Counted from the stretch's first letter, positions 1-5,664 are shown. The stretch is DNA of 8,101 nt from an uncultured Oscillospiraceae bacterium (GCA_900763685.1 CAAFLF010000032.1:1-8101); one strand, 5' to 3'. The notes: a model not told the origin generated them from the sequence alone. Numbers and translations: made by a program.

Positions 1-27
1 AAGCGAGCAAAAAGGAGTGGCAGCGGT

Positions 28-63
28 CAAAATTCTGTGAGCGATAGCGAGCAAAGAATTTTG
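28..63. repeat. Inverted repeat, 9-bp arms
   Basis: CAAAATTCT at 28-36 is exactly complementary to AGAATTTTG at 55-63, around an 18-nt loop. The motif GCGAGCAAA lies in the loop, and a near copy occurs at 3-11. There is no T-tract directly after the right arm, so it is not a typical terminator. Together with the palindrome at 82-102 it looks like part of a REP-like palindromic intergenic element. The arms are seen directly; the dispersed-repeat reading is inference. Confidence 0.55.
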
Positions 64-81
64 GGCACCGTGACCGACGCC

Positions 82-102
82 CCAAACGCCAGCGGCGTTT
101 GG
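82..102. repeat. Perfect palindrome, 9-bp arms with 3-nt loop
   Basis: CCAAACGCC at 82-90 pairs exactly with GGCGTTTGG at 94-102, with AGC as the loop. No U-tract follows on either strand, so termination is unlikely. With the repeat at 28-63 it gives two stable hairpins within 75 bp, a pattern typical of mobile or dispersed palindromic elements. Confidence 0.55.
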
Positions 103-286
103 TTTGCGGAGGCCATGCCTTAGGTACAACAGGAAAGCGCGGGAAGAGGAGCTGGTCAAATGCAGGGGTTTGCCCGATGAGTGAGGGGTGCGGCACGGGG
201 CTGGGGGTGCGGAGGTTCGCGGAAGGCCCCGCCCGTGTTCGCACAGGGGCCGCAGGGTCTCGGGGCAGAACAGTTTAGAGCCGTAT

Positions 287-327
287 CCCCCGGCGGTCCG
301 TGGCCGCCGGGAGGCGTTTTTTCTTTT
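287..327 (+). terminator. Intrinsic terminator without an assigned gene
   Basis: An 8-bp GC-only stem (289-296 with 304-311) with a 7-nt loop is followed by GAGGCG and then TTTTTTCTTTT at 317-327. This is a good plus-strand Rho-independent terminator. No plus-strand gene with a ribosome binding site lies immediately upstream. It therefore ends either a transcript entering from left of the window or a short non-coding transcript from the 124-286 region. Confidence 0.55.
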
Positions 328-328
328 G

Positions 329-428
329 ACGGCTCCACCGCCGTTTACCTCCGGCTAAGAGCCGCCGCTACGCGGCGGTTGCCTCCGGCACACGCCTGCG
401 GGTGTAGTCTTTTTGCCGCCGCAAAAAG
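329..428. repeat. GC-rich cluster of short palindromes, candidate dispersed repeat
   Basis: This stretch contains a 7-bp hairpin (362-368 with 372-378, loop TAC), an overlapping 5-bp hairpin (352-356 with 360-364), a direct repeat CCTCCGGC at 348-355 and 382-389, and a perfect hairpin CTTTTTGC/GCAAAAAG at 409-416 and 421-428. No start codon with a ribosome binding site serves a frame here. The density of small palindromes between genes, with CCG/CGG triplets dominating, suggests a dispersed intergenic repeat unit. Copy number elsewhere in the genome cannot be seen from one window. Confidence 0.45.
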
Positions 429-461
429 AAAATGGGGGTGGATTGCTGCGGGTCACCACCC
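423..461 (-). terminator. Probable terminator of the NSS transporter gene
   Basis: Read on the minus strand just after the transporter stop, GGGTGG (461-456) can pair with CCACCC (441-436). The second arm is followed by CC and then a U-rich run, ATTTTCTTTTT. An alternative, tighter 6-bp hairpin (448-453 with 458-463) uses part of the same sequence. The stem is short and the loop long, so this is a modest call supported mainly by its position and T-rich tail. Confidence 0.4.
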
Positions 462-472
462 GCGCCCGGATT

Positions 473-1870
473 TTACTTGGTGAAGAGGCTCATAAACCCG
501 GTGGAGGTGAGGAAGAGGATCAGCATGACGGCGGGGACGATGTAGCGGATCATCACCCGGTAGAGCCCGGCCCGGGGGAAGGGCTCGCCATTGCGCCGGA
601 CCTCGTCCACGATCCACTGGGGGCCCACCACCCAGCCGATGAGGATGCTGGTGAGGAGGCTGATGAAGGGCATGAGGAAGCTGTTGCTGAGGTAATCCAT
701 CACGTCCAGGAGCTGGGCGGTGCTGCCGTTGGGCAGGGGGAGCTCAAAGTAGAAGACGTTGTAGCCAAGGCAGATGACGACGGCGGTGATGAGGGAGTAG
801 ACCCCGATGACGGCGCACATCTGTTTTCTGGACTTGTGGAAGATCTCCATGCAGTTGGCGACCAATGTTTCCATCACGGAGACGCAGCTCGTCAGGGCGG
901 CGAAGCCCAGGGCCAGGAAGAAGACCACGCCCACGATCCGCCCCACGCCGCCCATGGCGGCGAAGACCTTGGGCAGGCTGATGAAGGTGAGGCTGGGGCC
1001 CGCGGACATGCCCTCGGTGCCCAGGAACACGTAGACGGCGGGGATGATCATCATGCCGGCGAGAAAAGCGACGCCGGTGTCGAAGAGCTCCACCCGGTTG
1101 TTGGCCCGGTTCAGGTCCACGTCCTCCTTCACGTAGCTGCCGTAGGTGATCATGATGCCCATGCTGACGCTGAGGGAGAAGAAGAGCTGGCTCATGGCGT
1201 CCAGCACCACGTTCAGGAAGCGGGAGACCGTCATGCCGGTGAAGTCCGGCTTCAGGTAGACGGCGAGGCCCTGGAGGCCCGTGCGGGTGGCGCCGCTCTC
1301 GTCCGTGTGGGAGAGGGTCAGGGAGAAGATGGCGATGCCGATGATGAGGAGCACCAGCACCGGCATGATGTAGCGGGAGTAGCGCTCGATGCCCTGCTCC
1401 ACGCCCCGGTAGACCACCCAGGCCGTGAGGGTCAGGAAGACCAGCATAAAGACAATGGGGGAGACGGAGGAGGTGATGAAGGAGGTGAAAAAGCCGTCCC
1501 GCGCGGCCTGGGTGCCGTCCGAGACCAGGTAGACGGCGAAGTATTTCGTGATCCAGCCGCCGATGACGGAGTAGTAGGTCATGATGAGGGCCGGGACCAG
1601 GAAGGTCAGGATGCCCAGGAAGTTCCACTTTTTATGCAGGGTGCCGAAGGCCCGGAGGGCGTTCTGCCGGGTCCTGCGGCCGATGGCCACGTCCGTGGTC
1701 AGGAGGACGAAGCCGAAGGTCAGCACCAGCACCAGGTAGACAAGGAGGAAGAGGCCGCCATCCTTGGCGCAGAGGTAGGGGAAGCGCCAAATATTGCCGA
1801 CGCCCACGGCGCTGCCGGCCGCCGCCAGCACGTAGCCGAGAGAGGAGCTGAAGCTGCTGTTCTTTTTCAT
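473..1870 (-). CDS. Sodium-dependent transporter, NSS (SLC6/LeuT-like) family
   Basis: A 465-residue integral membrane protein of the neurotransmitter:sodium symporter family, which brings amino acids or related amines into the cell with Na+. TM1 carries the family signature (residues 16-32, including GVGNIWRFP) with the unwound Na+/substrate segment and gating Arg29. TM3 has the YYSVIGGW motif near residue 100. TM6 contains FFSLSVSMG (230-238), and TM8 has ALTS (325-328), matching the Na2-site Thr/Ser pair of LeuT. About eleven membrane segments are visible and the protein ends just after TM11, as in MhsT- and Tyt1-like bacterial members. I chose the ATG at 1870 because an AGGAAAGG box lies upstream and family homology begins here; a longer in-frame opening to 2074 would read through the promoter. 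It is transcribed divergently from the XRE regulator at 2078, which is its likely controller. The substrate cannot be told from sequence. Confidence 0.95.
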   Translation of the reverse strand: MKKNSSFSSSLGYVLAAAGSAVGVGNIWRFPYLCAKDGGLFLLVYLVLVLTFGFVLLTTDVAIGRRTRQNALRAFGTLHKKWNFLGILTFLVPALIMTYYSVIGGWITKYFAVYLVSDGTQAARDGFFTSFITSSVSPIVFMLVFLTLTAWVVYRGVEQGIERYSRYIMPVLVLLIIGIAIFSLTLSHTDESGATRTGLQGLAVYLKPDFTGMTVSRFLNVVLDAMSQLFFSLSVSMGIMITYGSYVKEDVDLNRANNRVELFDTGVAFLAGMMIIPAVYVFLGTEGMSAGPSLTFISLPKVFAAMGGVGRIVGVVFFLALGFAALTSCVSVMETLVANCMEIFHKSRKQMCAVIGVYSLITAVVICLGYNVFYFELPLPNGSTAQLLDVMDYLSNSFLMPFISLLTSILIGWVVGPQWIVDEVRRNGEPFPRAGLYRVMIRYIVPAVMLILFLTSTGFMSLFTK

Positions 1871-1912
1871 ATCCCGTTTCCTTTCCTGCCCGGGTCCCCC
1901 GGGCCGAAGGGC

Positions 1913-1942
1913 ATTGTACCAGAGAGGGGGCTGGTTTGGCAA
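1913..1942 (-). promoter_or_regulatory. Promoter of the NSS transporter, with palindrome on the -35 box
   Basis: On the minus strand, TTGCCA (1942-1937) and TACAAT (1918-1913) are separated by 18 nt, giving a good vegetative-type promoter with a start near 1906 and a leader of about 36 nt. The -35 box lies inside a perfect 11-bp palindrome, GTTTGGCAAAC (1934-1944). This is well placed for a repressor such as the divergent XRE protein to block RNA polymerase. Promoter boxes and palindrome are seen; operator function is inferred. Confidence 0.65.
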
Positions 1943-1996
1943 ACGGCGGAAATTGACGGAGAGGAAACTTTTTTGGAGAAAAATTTCGTTTGACGG

Positions 1997-2025
1997 TTTA
2001 CTTCCGGGCTTTTTTCTGCTAAAGT
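1997..2025 (+). promoter_or_regulatory. Promoter of the XRE regulator gene
   Basis: TTTACT (1997-2002), a 17-nt spacer and TAAAGT (2020-2025) preceded by TGC form an extended -10 promoter on the plus strand, with a start near 2032. This rules out the in-frame GTG at 2024 as the start codon. A TTGACGG heptamer occurs at 1953-1959 and again at 1990-1996, beside this promoter, and could be a regulator binding site. Confidence 0.5.
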
Positions 2026-2077
2026 GAGGGGCGGACCCGGAATTTCTGGGAAAATGGATAGGGAATGGCAACAAAGT

Positions 2078-2806
2078 ATGGACGAGATCAACATTCGGGT
2101 GGGGCGGCAGATCCGCCGCTACCGCAAGGCTGCCCGCTGGACGCTACAGCAGCTGGCGGACGCCATCCACAAGAGCCGGGCCACCGTCTGCAAGTATGAG
2201 CGGGGGGAGATCGCGGCGGATGTCAGCACCCTGGGGGACATCAGCGGGGCGCTGCAGGTGCCGCTGAGCCAGCTGGTGAGCTTCCCGCCGGAGGAGAGCG
2301 CCCTCCGGCCGCCCCTGGCGGGGACGGTGCGGCAGAGCCCCTTCTTCCAGGCCCGGCGGCTCTACTTCTACTTCTACGACGGGCGCTACCACCGGCTGAA
2401 GGACGGGGTCATCGACATCCAGGAGGAGACGGAGCAGCCGGGGCGCTTCACCGCCAGCCTCACCATCTACTCCGTCTCCGGCACCGGCAGCGGCGGGGCG
2501 GCCTACTATACCGGGAACGTGCTCTACAGCGACATGCTGATCCGCTTCACCTTTGTGAACCAGTATAACCCCCTGGAGGAGGATCTTCTCTACATCTTCA
2601 ACCCCCTGGAGATGCGGGAGGACACCGACGGGCTGCTGTGCGGCATCTCCAGCGCGGACCTGATGCCCTGCGCCTTCCGCTGTTTGGTCACGCTGCGGCC
2701 CCGGGAGCTGGACGAGAGGCTCCGGCAGCGGCTGCTGCTCTCCCCCGCCGAGCTCAAGCGCTGGGCGAAGCTCAACATGCTGCTCATCGGAAGCCGGGGG
2801 AAATGA
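2078..2806 (+). CDS. XRE-family transcriptional regulator with unrecognised C-terminal sensor-like domain
   Basis: A 242-residue cytoplasmic DNA-binding protein. Residues 8-66 form a Cro/C1-type helix-turn-helix: the TLQQLADAIHKSRATVCKYERG core is followed by a helix ending PLSQLVSF. After a Pro-rich linker (70-88), residues 89-230 form an aromatic-rich, probably beta-rich domain (LYFYFYDG at 95-102, then alternating hydrophobic strands) ending in a charged helical tail. I do not recognise this domain; a ligand- or stress-sensing role is inference from architecture. ATG 2078 is preferred because the HTH begins a few residues later and a GGGA box lies upstream, though at a long spacing. ATG 2054 would add eight residues and has no usable ribosome binding site. 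The gene is divergent from the NSS transporter, implying local control of uptake and perhaps of itself. A strong terminator follows. Confidence 0.85.
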   Translation: MDEINIRVGRQIRRYRKAARWTLQQLADAIHKSRATVCKYERGEIAADVSTLGDISGALQVPLSQLVSFPPEESALRPPLAGTVRQSPFFQARRLYFYFYDGRYHRLKDGVIDIQEETEQPGRFTASLTIYSVSGTGSGGAAYYTGNVLYSDMLIRFTFVNQYNPLEEDLLYIFNPLEMREDTDGLLCGISSADLMPCAFRCLVTLRPRELDERLRQRLLLSPAELKRWAKLNMLLIGSRGK

Positions 2807-2812
2807 GAAAGA

Positions 2813-2848
2813 CCGCCCCGGCACAAACGTGCCGGGGCGGCGGTTTTT
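2813..2848 (+). terminator. Strong intrinsic terminator between convergent genes
   Basis: A perfect 12-bp GC-rich stem (2813-2824 with 2829-2840) around an AAAC loop starts seven bases after the XRE stop codon and is followed by CGGTTTTT. On the minus strand the same hairpin is followed by TCTTTCTCATTT, so it may also stop transcription from the alarmone synthetase gene ending at 2861. Confidence 0.85.
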
Positions 2849-2860
2849 GGGGGACAGAAG

Positions 2861-3535
2861 TCAGTCGATGCCCTGGATCTTGCGGTACATGGCCTGCATC
2901 TTACGGTCGATGGCGGCGATCTCGTCGCCGCAGGAGAGCATCTCCTCATTGAGGCCAGCGGGGAGCTTGGAGCGGTCCTTCTTGTAGCGGATGTCGTGCT
3001 CGAGGCTTGCCCAGAAGTCCATGGCCACGGTGCGGATCTGGACCTCCACCAGGACGGAGACCCGGCGGTCGGAGAGGTAGATGGGCACCCGGAGGTCCAG
3101 GTGCAGGGAGCGGTAGCCGTTGTAGTTGGGCTGGGCGATGTAGTCCTGCCGCTTGACAAGCTCCATGTCGCTCTGGCGGAGGAGCATCTCCTCCACCCGG
3201 TAGACATCGTCGATATAGCAGCAGACCACCCGGATGCCGGCGATGTCGTTGATGTTCTCCCGGGCGGCGTCCATGGAGATGGGGAGGCCCTTCCGGTGGA
3301 GCTTCTCGGTGATGCTCCGGTCGGACTTCAGGCGGCTCTCCACATGGTGGATGGGGTTGTGGGCGTAGCGGACGCTGAACTCCTCGCTGAGGACGGCCAA
3401 GCGGGTCTGGATCTCCCGGACGGCGGAGCTGTAGAGGTGCTGGAATTCCAGGAACTCCTGATAGCTGGGGTAGAGTGTCCCGGTCTCGCCGGAGGGCGGG
3501 GCATCCCCCCGGATGGGGGCAAAGGTCTTGTCCAT
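2861..3535 (-). CDS. Small alarmone synthetase, GTP pyrophosphokinase domain (RelQ/YjbM-like)
   Basis: A 224-residue cytoplasmic enzyme with only the RelA/SpoT synthetase domain. It transfers pyrophosphate from ATP to GTP or GDP to make (p)ppGpp, the stringent-response signal. Visible motifs are the basic ATP-binding stretch HVESRLKSDRSITEKL (64-79), DIAGIRVV with the metal-binding Asp97, the G-loop NYNGYRSLH (137-145), and VEVQIRT with catalytic Glu164, then the WASLEHDIRYK helix. There is no HD hydrolase domain and no TGS or ACT domain, so it makes but does not degrade the alarmone and should not sense ribosomes as RelA does. Length fits the small synthetase class, with about 20 extra N-terminal residues before the first conserved helix. 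ATG 3535 follows a strong AGGAGGT box. It is monocistronic, convergent with the XRE gene and divergent from the TSUP permease. Confidence 0.92.
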   Translation of the reverse strand: MDKTFAPIRGDAPPSGETGTLYPSYQEFLEFQHLYSSAVREIQTRLAVLSEEFSVRYAHNPIHHVESRLKSDRSITEKLHRKGLPISMDAARENINDIAGIRVVCCYIDDVYRVEEMLLRQSDMELVKRQDYIAQPNYNGYRSLHLDLRVPIYLSDRRVSVLVEVQIRTVAMDFWASLEHDIRYKKDRSKLPAGLNEEMLSCGDEIAAIDRKMQAMYRKIQGID

Positions 3536-3572
3536 AGGGACCTCCTGTTCTCTTGGTGGGGACTTCCCTCTC

Positions 3573-3600
3573 AGTATACCACATTCCGCCGCCGGCGCAA
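3573..3600 (-). promoter_or_regulatory. Promoter of the alarmone synthetase gene
   Basis: On the minus strand, TTGCGC (3600-3595), a 16-nt spacer and TATACT (3578-3573) preceded by TGG form an extended -10 promoter. The start would be near 3567, giving a leader of about 31 nt that ends in a good AGGAGG site. This places transcription control within the 198-bp region shared with the divergent permease. Confidence 0.6.
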
Positions 3601-3630
3601 GGCGGGGAGAAATTTTTCCGCGTTTCCCCG

Positions 3631-3659
3631 GTGACAAGGGGCGGAAGCTGTGGTATCAT
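3631..3659 (+). promoter_or_regulatory. Promoter of the TSUP permease gene
   Basis: GTGACA (3631-3636), a 17-nt spacer and TATCAT (3654-3659) preceded by TGG match a vegetative extended -10 promoter. The start would be near 3667, giving a leader of about 67 nt. The leader contains a 7-bp GC-rich stem (3666-3672 with 3680-3686), which partly overlaps the predicted start. Confidence 0.6.
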
Positions 3660-3733
3660 GGGGGTCTCCGCCGGAAGGCGGCGGAGGAGACCGATGATTC
3701 ACGGCGCCGTTGGACGCCGGAAGGAGAAGACCT

Positions 3734-4459
3734 ATGACCCTCTTTCTGGGAGTGCTCCTCAGCGCGGCGCTGGGGGGCTTCGTGCAGTCCGTCACCGGCT
3801 TCGGGGCGGCGGTGGTGATGATGACCATTTTCCCCCGGCTCTTCGGCATGGCCCTGGCGCCCTCGGTGTCCACGGGCATCTGCCTGGGGCTCACGGTGGC
3901 CCTGGCCTGGCAGTTCCGCCGCTACGCGAGGCGGGAGCTGATCCTGCTGCCCACCGTCCTCTATACCGTTTCCAGCGTCCTTGTCATCCGGCTCATCGGG
4001 TCCATGGACTTGCGGCTTTTGACGGTGGCCTTCGGCGGGGTGCTGATCTTGCTGGGGGGCTGGCTCCTCTTCTTCGCGGGGAGCAGGACCTTTCGGGTGA
4101 CGCTGGGGCTCACGGTGGTCTGCAGCCTGGCGGCGGGGGTCTGCGGGGGGCTTTTCTCCATTGCGGGGCCCATCATGGCCATCTACTTCCTGGCGGCCAC
4201 CGACAGCCGGGAGGCGTATCTCGGCAACATGCAGACCCACTTCCTCTTCAACAACTGCATCTCCGCCGCCGCCCGGGCGGCCAGCGGGCTCTTCCCGCTG
4301 AGCCTCGTGCCCATGACGCTGCTGGGCATCGCCGGGGTGGTCTGCGGGCAGAAGCTGGGACTGGCGGTGGGCAAAAAGCTCAACGCCGAGCAGATGAAAA
4401 AGCTGGTCTACCTCTATGTCATGGTCTCCGGCGCCGTCACGGTGGTCCGGAACCTCTGA
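3734..4459 (+). CDS. TSUP-family membrane permease (sulfite exporter TauE/SafE-like)
   Basis: A 241-residue polytopic membrane protein of the TauE/SafE (formerly DUF81) family. Members move small anions such as sulfite, sulfonates or sulfoacetate across the membrane, but most are uncharacterised, so the substrate here is unknown. The protein shows the two-fold repeat typical of the family. Each half begins with a Gly-rich helix pair: GGFVQSVTGFGAAVV (14-28), and AAGVCGGLFSIAGPIMAIYF (133-152). About seven or eight hydrophobic segments are visible, and length is normal for the family. ATG 3734 is chosen because AAGGAGAAGA sits seven bases upstream; a TTG at 3710 opens the frame earlier but lacks a ribosome binding site. 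The gene appears monocistronic and converges on the rpsI terminator. No sulfur-metabolism gene lies nearby to suggest its substrate. Confidence 0.88.
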   Translation: MTLFLGVLLSAALGGFVQSVTGFGAAVVMMTIFPRLFGMALAPSVSTGICLGLTVALAWQFRRYARRELILLPTVLYTVSSVLVIRLIGSMDLRLLTVAFGGVLILLGGWLLFFAGSRTFRVTLGLTVVCSLAAGVCGGLFSIAGPIMAIYFLAATDSREAYLGNMQTHFLFNNCISAAARAASGLFPLSLVPMTLLGIAGVVCGQKLGLAVGKKLNAEQMKKLVYLYVMVSGAVTVVRNL

Positions 4460-4471
4460 AATATCAAGGAA

Positions 4472-4499
4472 AGCGCCGCCGGCAGTCGCCGGCGGCGCT
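4472..4499 (+). terminator. Hairpin after the TSUP permease gene, probable terminator
   Basis: A perfect 12-bp stem (4472-4483 with 4488-4499) with an AGTC loop starts 13 bases after the permease stop. The following tract is only GCTTTCG, so the U-run is poor. Position and stem strength favour a terminator, but efficiency may be low. It sits back to back with the stronger minus-strand terminator at 4518-4550. Confidence 0.55.
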
Positions 4500-4517
4500 G
4501 CTTTCGCGCGGGCGAGG

Positions 4518-4550
4518 AAAAAAGAGTGCCGCCCGGATGGGCGGCACTCT
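4518..4550 (-). terminator. Intrinsic terminator of the rplM-rpsI operon
   Basis: On the minus strand a perfect 12-bp stem (4550-4539 with 4534-4523) with a 4-nt loop is followed by TTTTTT (complement of the A run at 4518-4523). It starts 14 bases past the rpsI stop codon. Confidence 0.9.
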
Positions 4551-4564
4551 GGAAAGGTCCAAAC

Positions 4565-4969
4565 TCAGCGCTTGGAGAACTGGGGGGCGCGGCGGGCGGC
4601 CTTCAGGCCGTACTTCTTGCGCTCCTTCATACGAGGATCGCGGGTCAGGAAACCGGCCTTCTTCAGGATGGGGCGGTTATCCTCGGACGCCAGCAGCAGG
4701 GCGCGGGCGATGCCGTGACGCAGGGCGCCGGCCTGGCCGGAGACGCCGCCGCCGGCGACGGTAGCGACGATGTCCATCTTGCCGGCGTTGCCGGTGGCCT
4801 CCAGGGGCTGACGGACGACCATCTTCAGGGTGTCCAGGCCGAAGTAATCGTCGATGTCACGGCCGTTGATGACGATGGAGCCGGTGCCGTTGGGGAACAG
4901 GTGGACGCGGGCGACAGAGGACTTTCTGCGGCCGGTGCCGTACAGATAGGGCTTCTTAGACTGATACAT
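4565..4969 (-). CDS. rpsI: 30S ribosomal protein S9 (uS9)
   Basis: A complete 134-residue uS9. The N-terminal [20 protein letters not shown] motif, the central [31 protein letters not shown] segment and the basic C-terminal tail ending APQFSKR are diagnostic; the tail reaches the P-site tRNA anticodon region in the assembled small subunit. Length is normal. The start ATG follows an AAGGAGG site that overlaps the end of rplM. Only 14 bases separate the rplM stop from this start, so the two are co-transcribed from the promoter at 5499-5527. A textbook terminator follows. Confidence 0.98.
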   Translation of the reverse strand: MYQSKKPYLYGTGRRKSSVARVHLFPNGTGSIVINGRDIDDYFGLDTLKMVVRQPLEATGNAGKMDIVATVAGGGVSGQAGALRHGIARALLLASEDNRPILKKAGFLTRDPRMKERKKYGLKAARRAPQFSKR

Positions 4970-4983
4970 TCTCTTGCTCCTCC

Positions 4984-5415
4984 TTATTCAACGTCCAGGG
5001 CCACGGGCTTCTGGGCCTGCTGCTCATAGTCCGCGCCGGCATAGATGTGCAGACGCTTGAGGGAGTCCTTGGTGACGGTGTTCCGGGGCATCATGCCGCG
5101 GATGGCGACACGCATGGCGACCTCGGGCTTCTCCTGCATCAGGATGCGGTAGGGGGTCTCCTTCAGACCGCCGACCCAACCGGAGTGGGTGCGATAGATC
5201 TTCTGGACGGGCTTCTTGCCGGTGAGGACGGCCTTGCCGGCGTTGATGATGATGACGTTGTCGCCGCAGTCAGCGTGGGGAGTGTAAGTGGGCTTGGTCT
5301 TGCCGCGGAGCAGGTCGGCGGCACGGACAGCGGTCTTGCCCAGGGGCTTGCCCGCGGCGTCCAGAATGTACCACTTGCGCTCAATGTTGGCCTTGTTTGC
5401 CATAAAAGTGGACAT
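4984..5415 (-). CDS. rplM: 50S ribosomal protein L13 (uL13)
   Basis: A complete 143-residue uL13, an early-assembling large-subunit protein. Diagnostic segments are the N-terminal [35 protein letters not shown], the [15 protein letters not shown] stretch and [24 protein letters not shown] near the C-terminus. I chose ATG 5415 (MSTFMANK), the usual family N-terminus, with GGAGGAAA seven bases upstream. An internal ATG at 5403 would drop four residues. It is the first gene of the conserved rplM-rpsI operon, and a leader of about 77 nt that may be autoregulatory precedes it. Confidence 0.98.
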   Translation of the reverse strand: MSTFMANKANIERKWYILDAAGKPLGKTAVRAADLLRGKTKPTYTPHADCGDNVIIINAGKAVLTGKKPVQKIYRTHSGWVGGLKETPYRILMQEKPEVAMRVAIRGMMPRNTVTKDSLKRLHIYAGADYEQQAQKPVALDVE

Positions 5416-5492
5416 GGTGTTTCCTCCGTATATTGATATTCAGGCGTTTTTCGCGCTTTACAAGGGAAAGGCTCCGGGTTACAATCGGAGCA
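5416..5492 (-). promoter_or_regulatory. 5' leader of rplM-rpsI, candidate L13 autoregulatory leader
   Basis: The predicted transcript start near 5492 leaves about 77 nt before rplM. Its 5' part folds into a perfect 6-bp stem (5491-5486 with 5476-5471, 9-nt loop). A short GCG/CGC hairpin with an A-rich loop follows, and the leader ends with the ribosome binding site. L13 leaders are known in Firmicutes as sites of ribosomal protein feedback. I see a structured leader in the right place but cannot confirm that it matches the known consensus. Confidence 0.4.
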
Positions 5493-5498
5493 AGGTTA

Positions 5499-5527
5499 GT
5501 TATAGCACGAAGGGGCGGCGCTGTCAA
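5499..5527 (-). promoter_or_regulatory. Promoter of the rplM-rpsI operon
   Basis: On the minus strand a perfect TTGACA (5527-5522), a 17-nt spacer and TATAAC (5504-5499) form a near-consensus vegetative promoter, the strongest in the window. This fits high expression of ribosomal protein genes. Confidence 0.85.
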
Positions 5528-5625
5528 CGGGAAATTGAGTTACGGCGGGGAAAGCTCGTGAAAGCTCCGTTTTTCTCGCTGTAGCTCGCAAATGCTGATA
5601 TTCGATTTTGCTTTTTTATGAGAGC

Positions 5626-5652
5626 GCCCCGCCGGAGGGCGTCCGGCGGGGC
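5626..5652 (-). terminator. Strong hairpin downstream of bofA, uncertain terminator
   Basis: A perfect 11-bp GC-rich stem (5626-5636 with 5642-5652) around a 5-nt loop lies 12 bases beyond the bofA stop. On the minus strand it is followed by GCTCTCATAAAAAAGC, with no U-tract, so it is not a canonical intrinsic terminator. It may pause polymerase or stabilise the 3' end of the message. Read-through into rplM is possible. Confidence 0.4.
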
Positions 5653-5664
5653 AGACTATGTAGG

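Larger units (their letters stand above)
1..123 (+). other. Left-edge open frame of 40 codons, possible gene tail or repeat-encoded frame
   Basis: A plus-strand frame is open from the first base to a TAG at 121-123 and would encode 40 residues ending FAEAMP. It has no start and no ribosome binding site inside the window. It also runs through two perfect inverted repeats (28-63 and 82-102), which is more typical of an intergenic palindromic element than of protein sequence. It could be the 3' end of a gene lying to the left, possibly one whose end was replaced by a repeat, or it could be a chance opening. I recognise no domain in it. Confidence 0.2.

Noticed and set aside
413..1993. A 526-codon plus-strand open frame antisense to the NSS transporter
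   Set aside because: It is rich in His, Asp, Glu and Gly with low complexity, as expected from the complement of GC-rich codons for hydrophobic residues. The opposite strand encodes a clear NSS protein with a promoter and ribosome binding site.
1871..2074. A 68-residue N-terminal extension of the NSS transporter
   Set aside because: It reads through the transporter's own promoter and lacks a ribosome binding site. Family homology starts at the Met encoded at 1870.
2024..2077. Earlier starts (GTG 2024, ATG 2054) for the XRE regulator
   Set aside because: GTG 2024 overlaps the predicted -10 box, and neither has a well-placed ribosome binding site. The helix-turn-helix begins just after Met 2078. 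ATG 2054 cannot be fully excluded.
2996..3634. A 212-codon plus-strand open frame opposite the alarmone synthetase
   Set aside because: It is a shadow with composition typical of antisense GC-rich sequence, lying over an enzyme with intact catalytic motifs.
3710..3733. TTG start giving the permease eight more residues
   Set aside because: There is no ribosome binding site at a useful distance, while ATG 3734 has a strong one.
3553..4764. A 403-codon plus-strand frame overlapping the permease and rpsI
   Set aside because: It is Arg/Gly/Pro-rich, crosses two terminators, and overlaps the well-supported TSUP gene in another frame and rpsI on the other strand.
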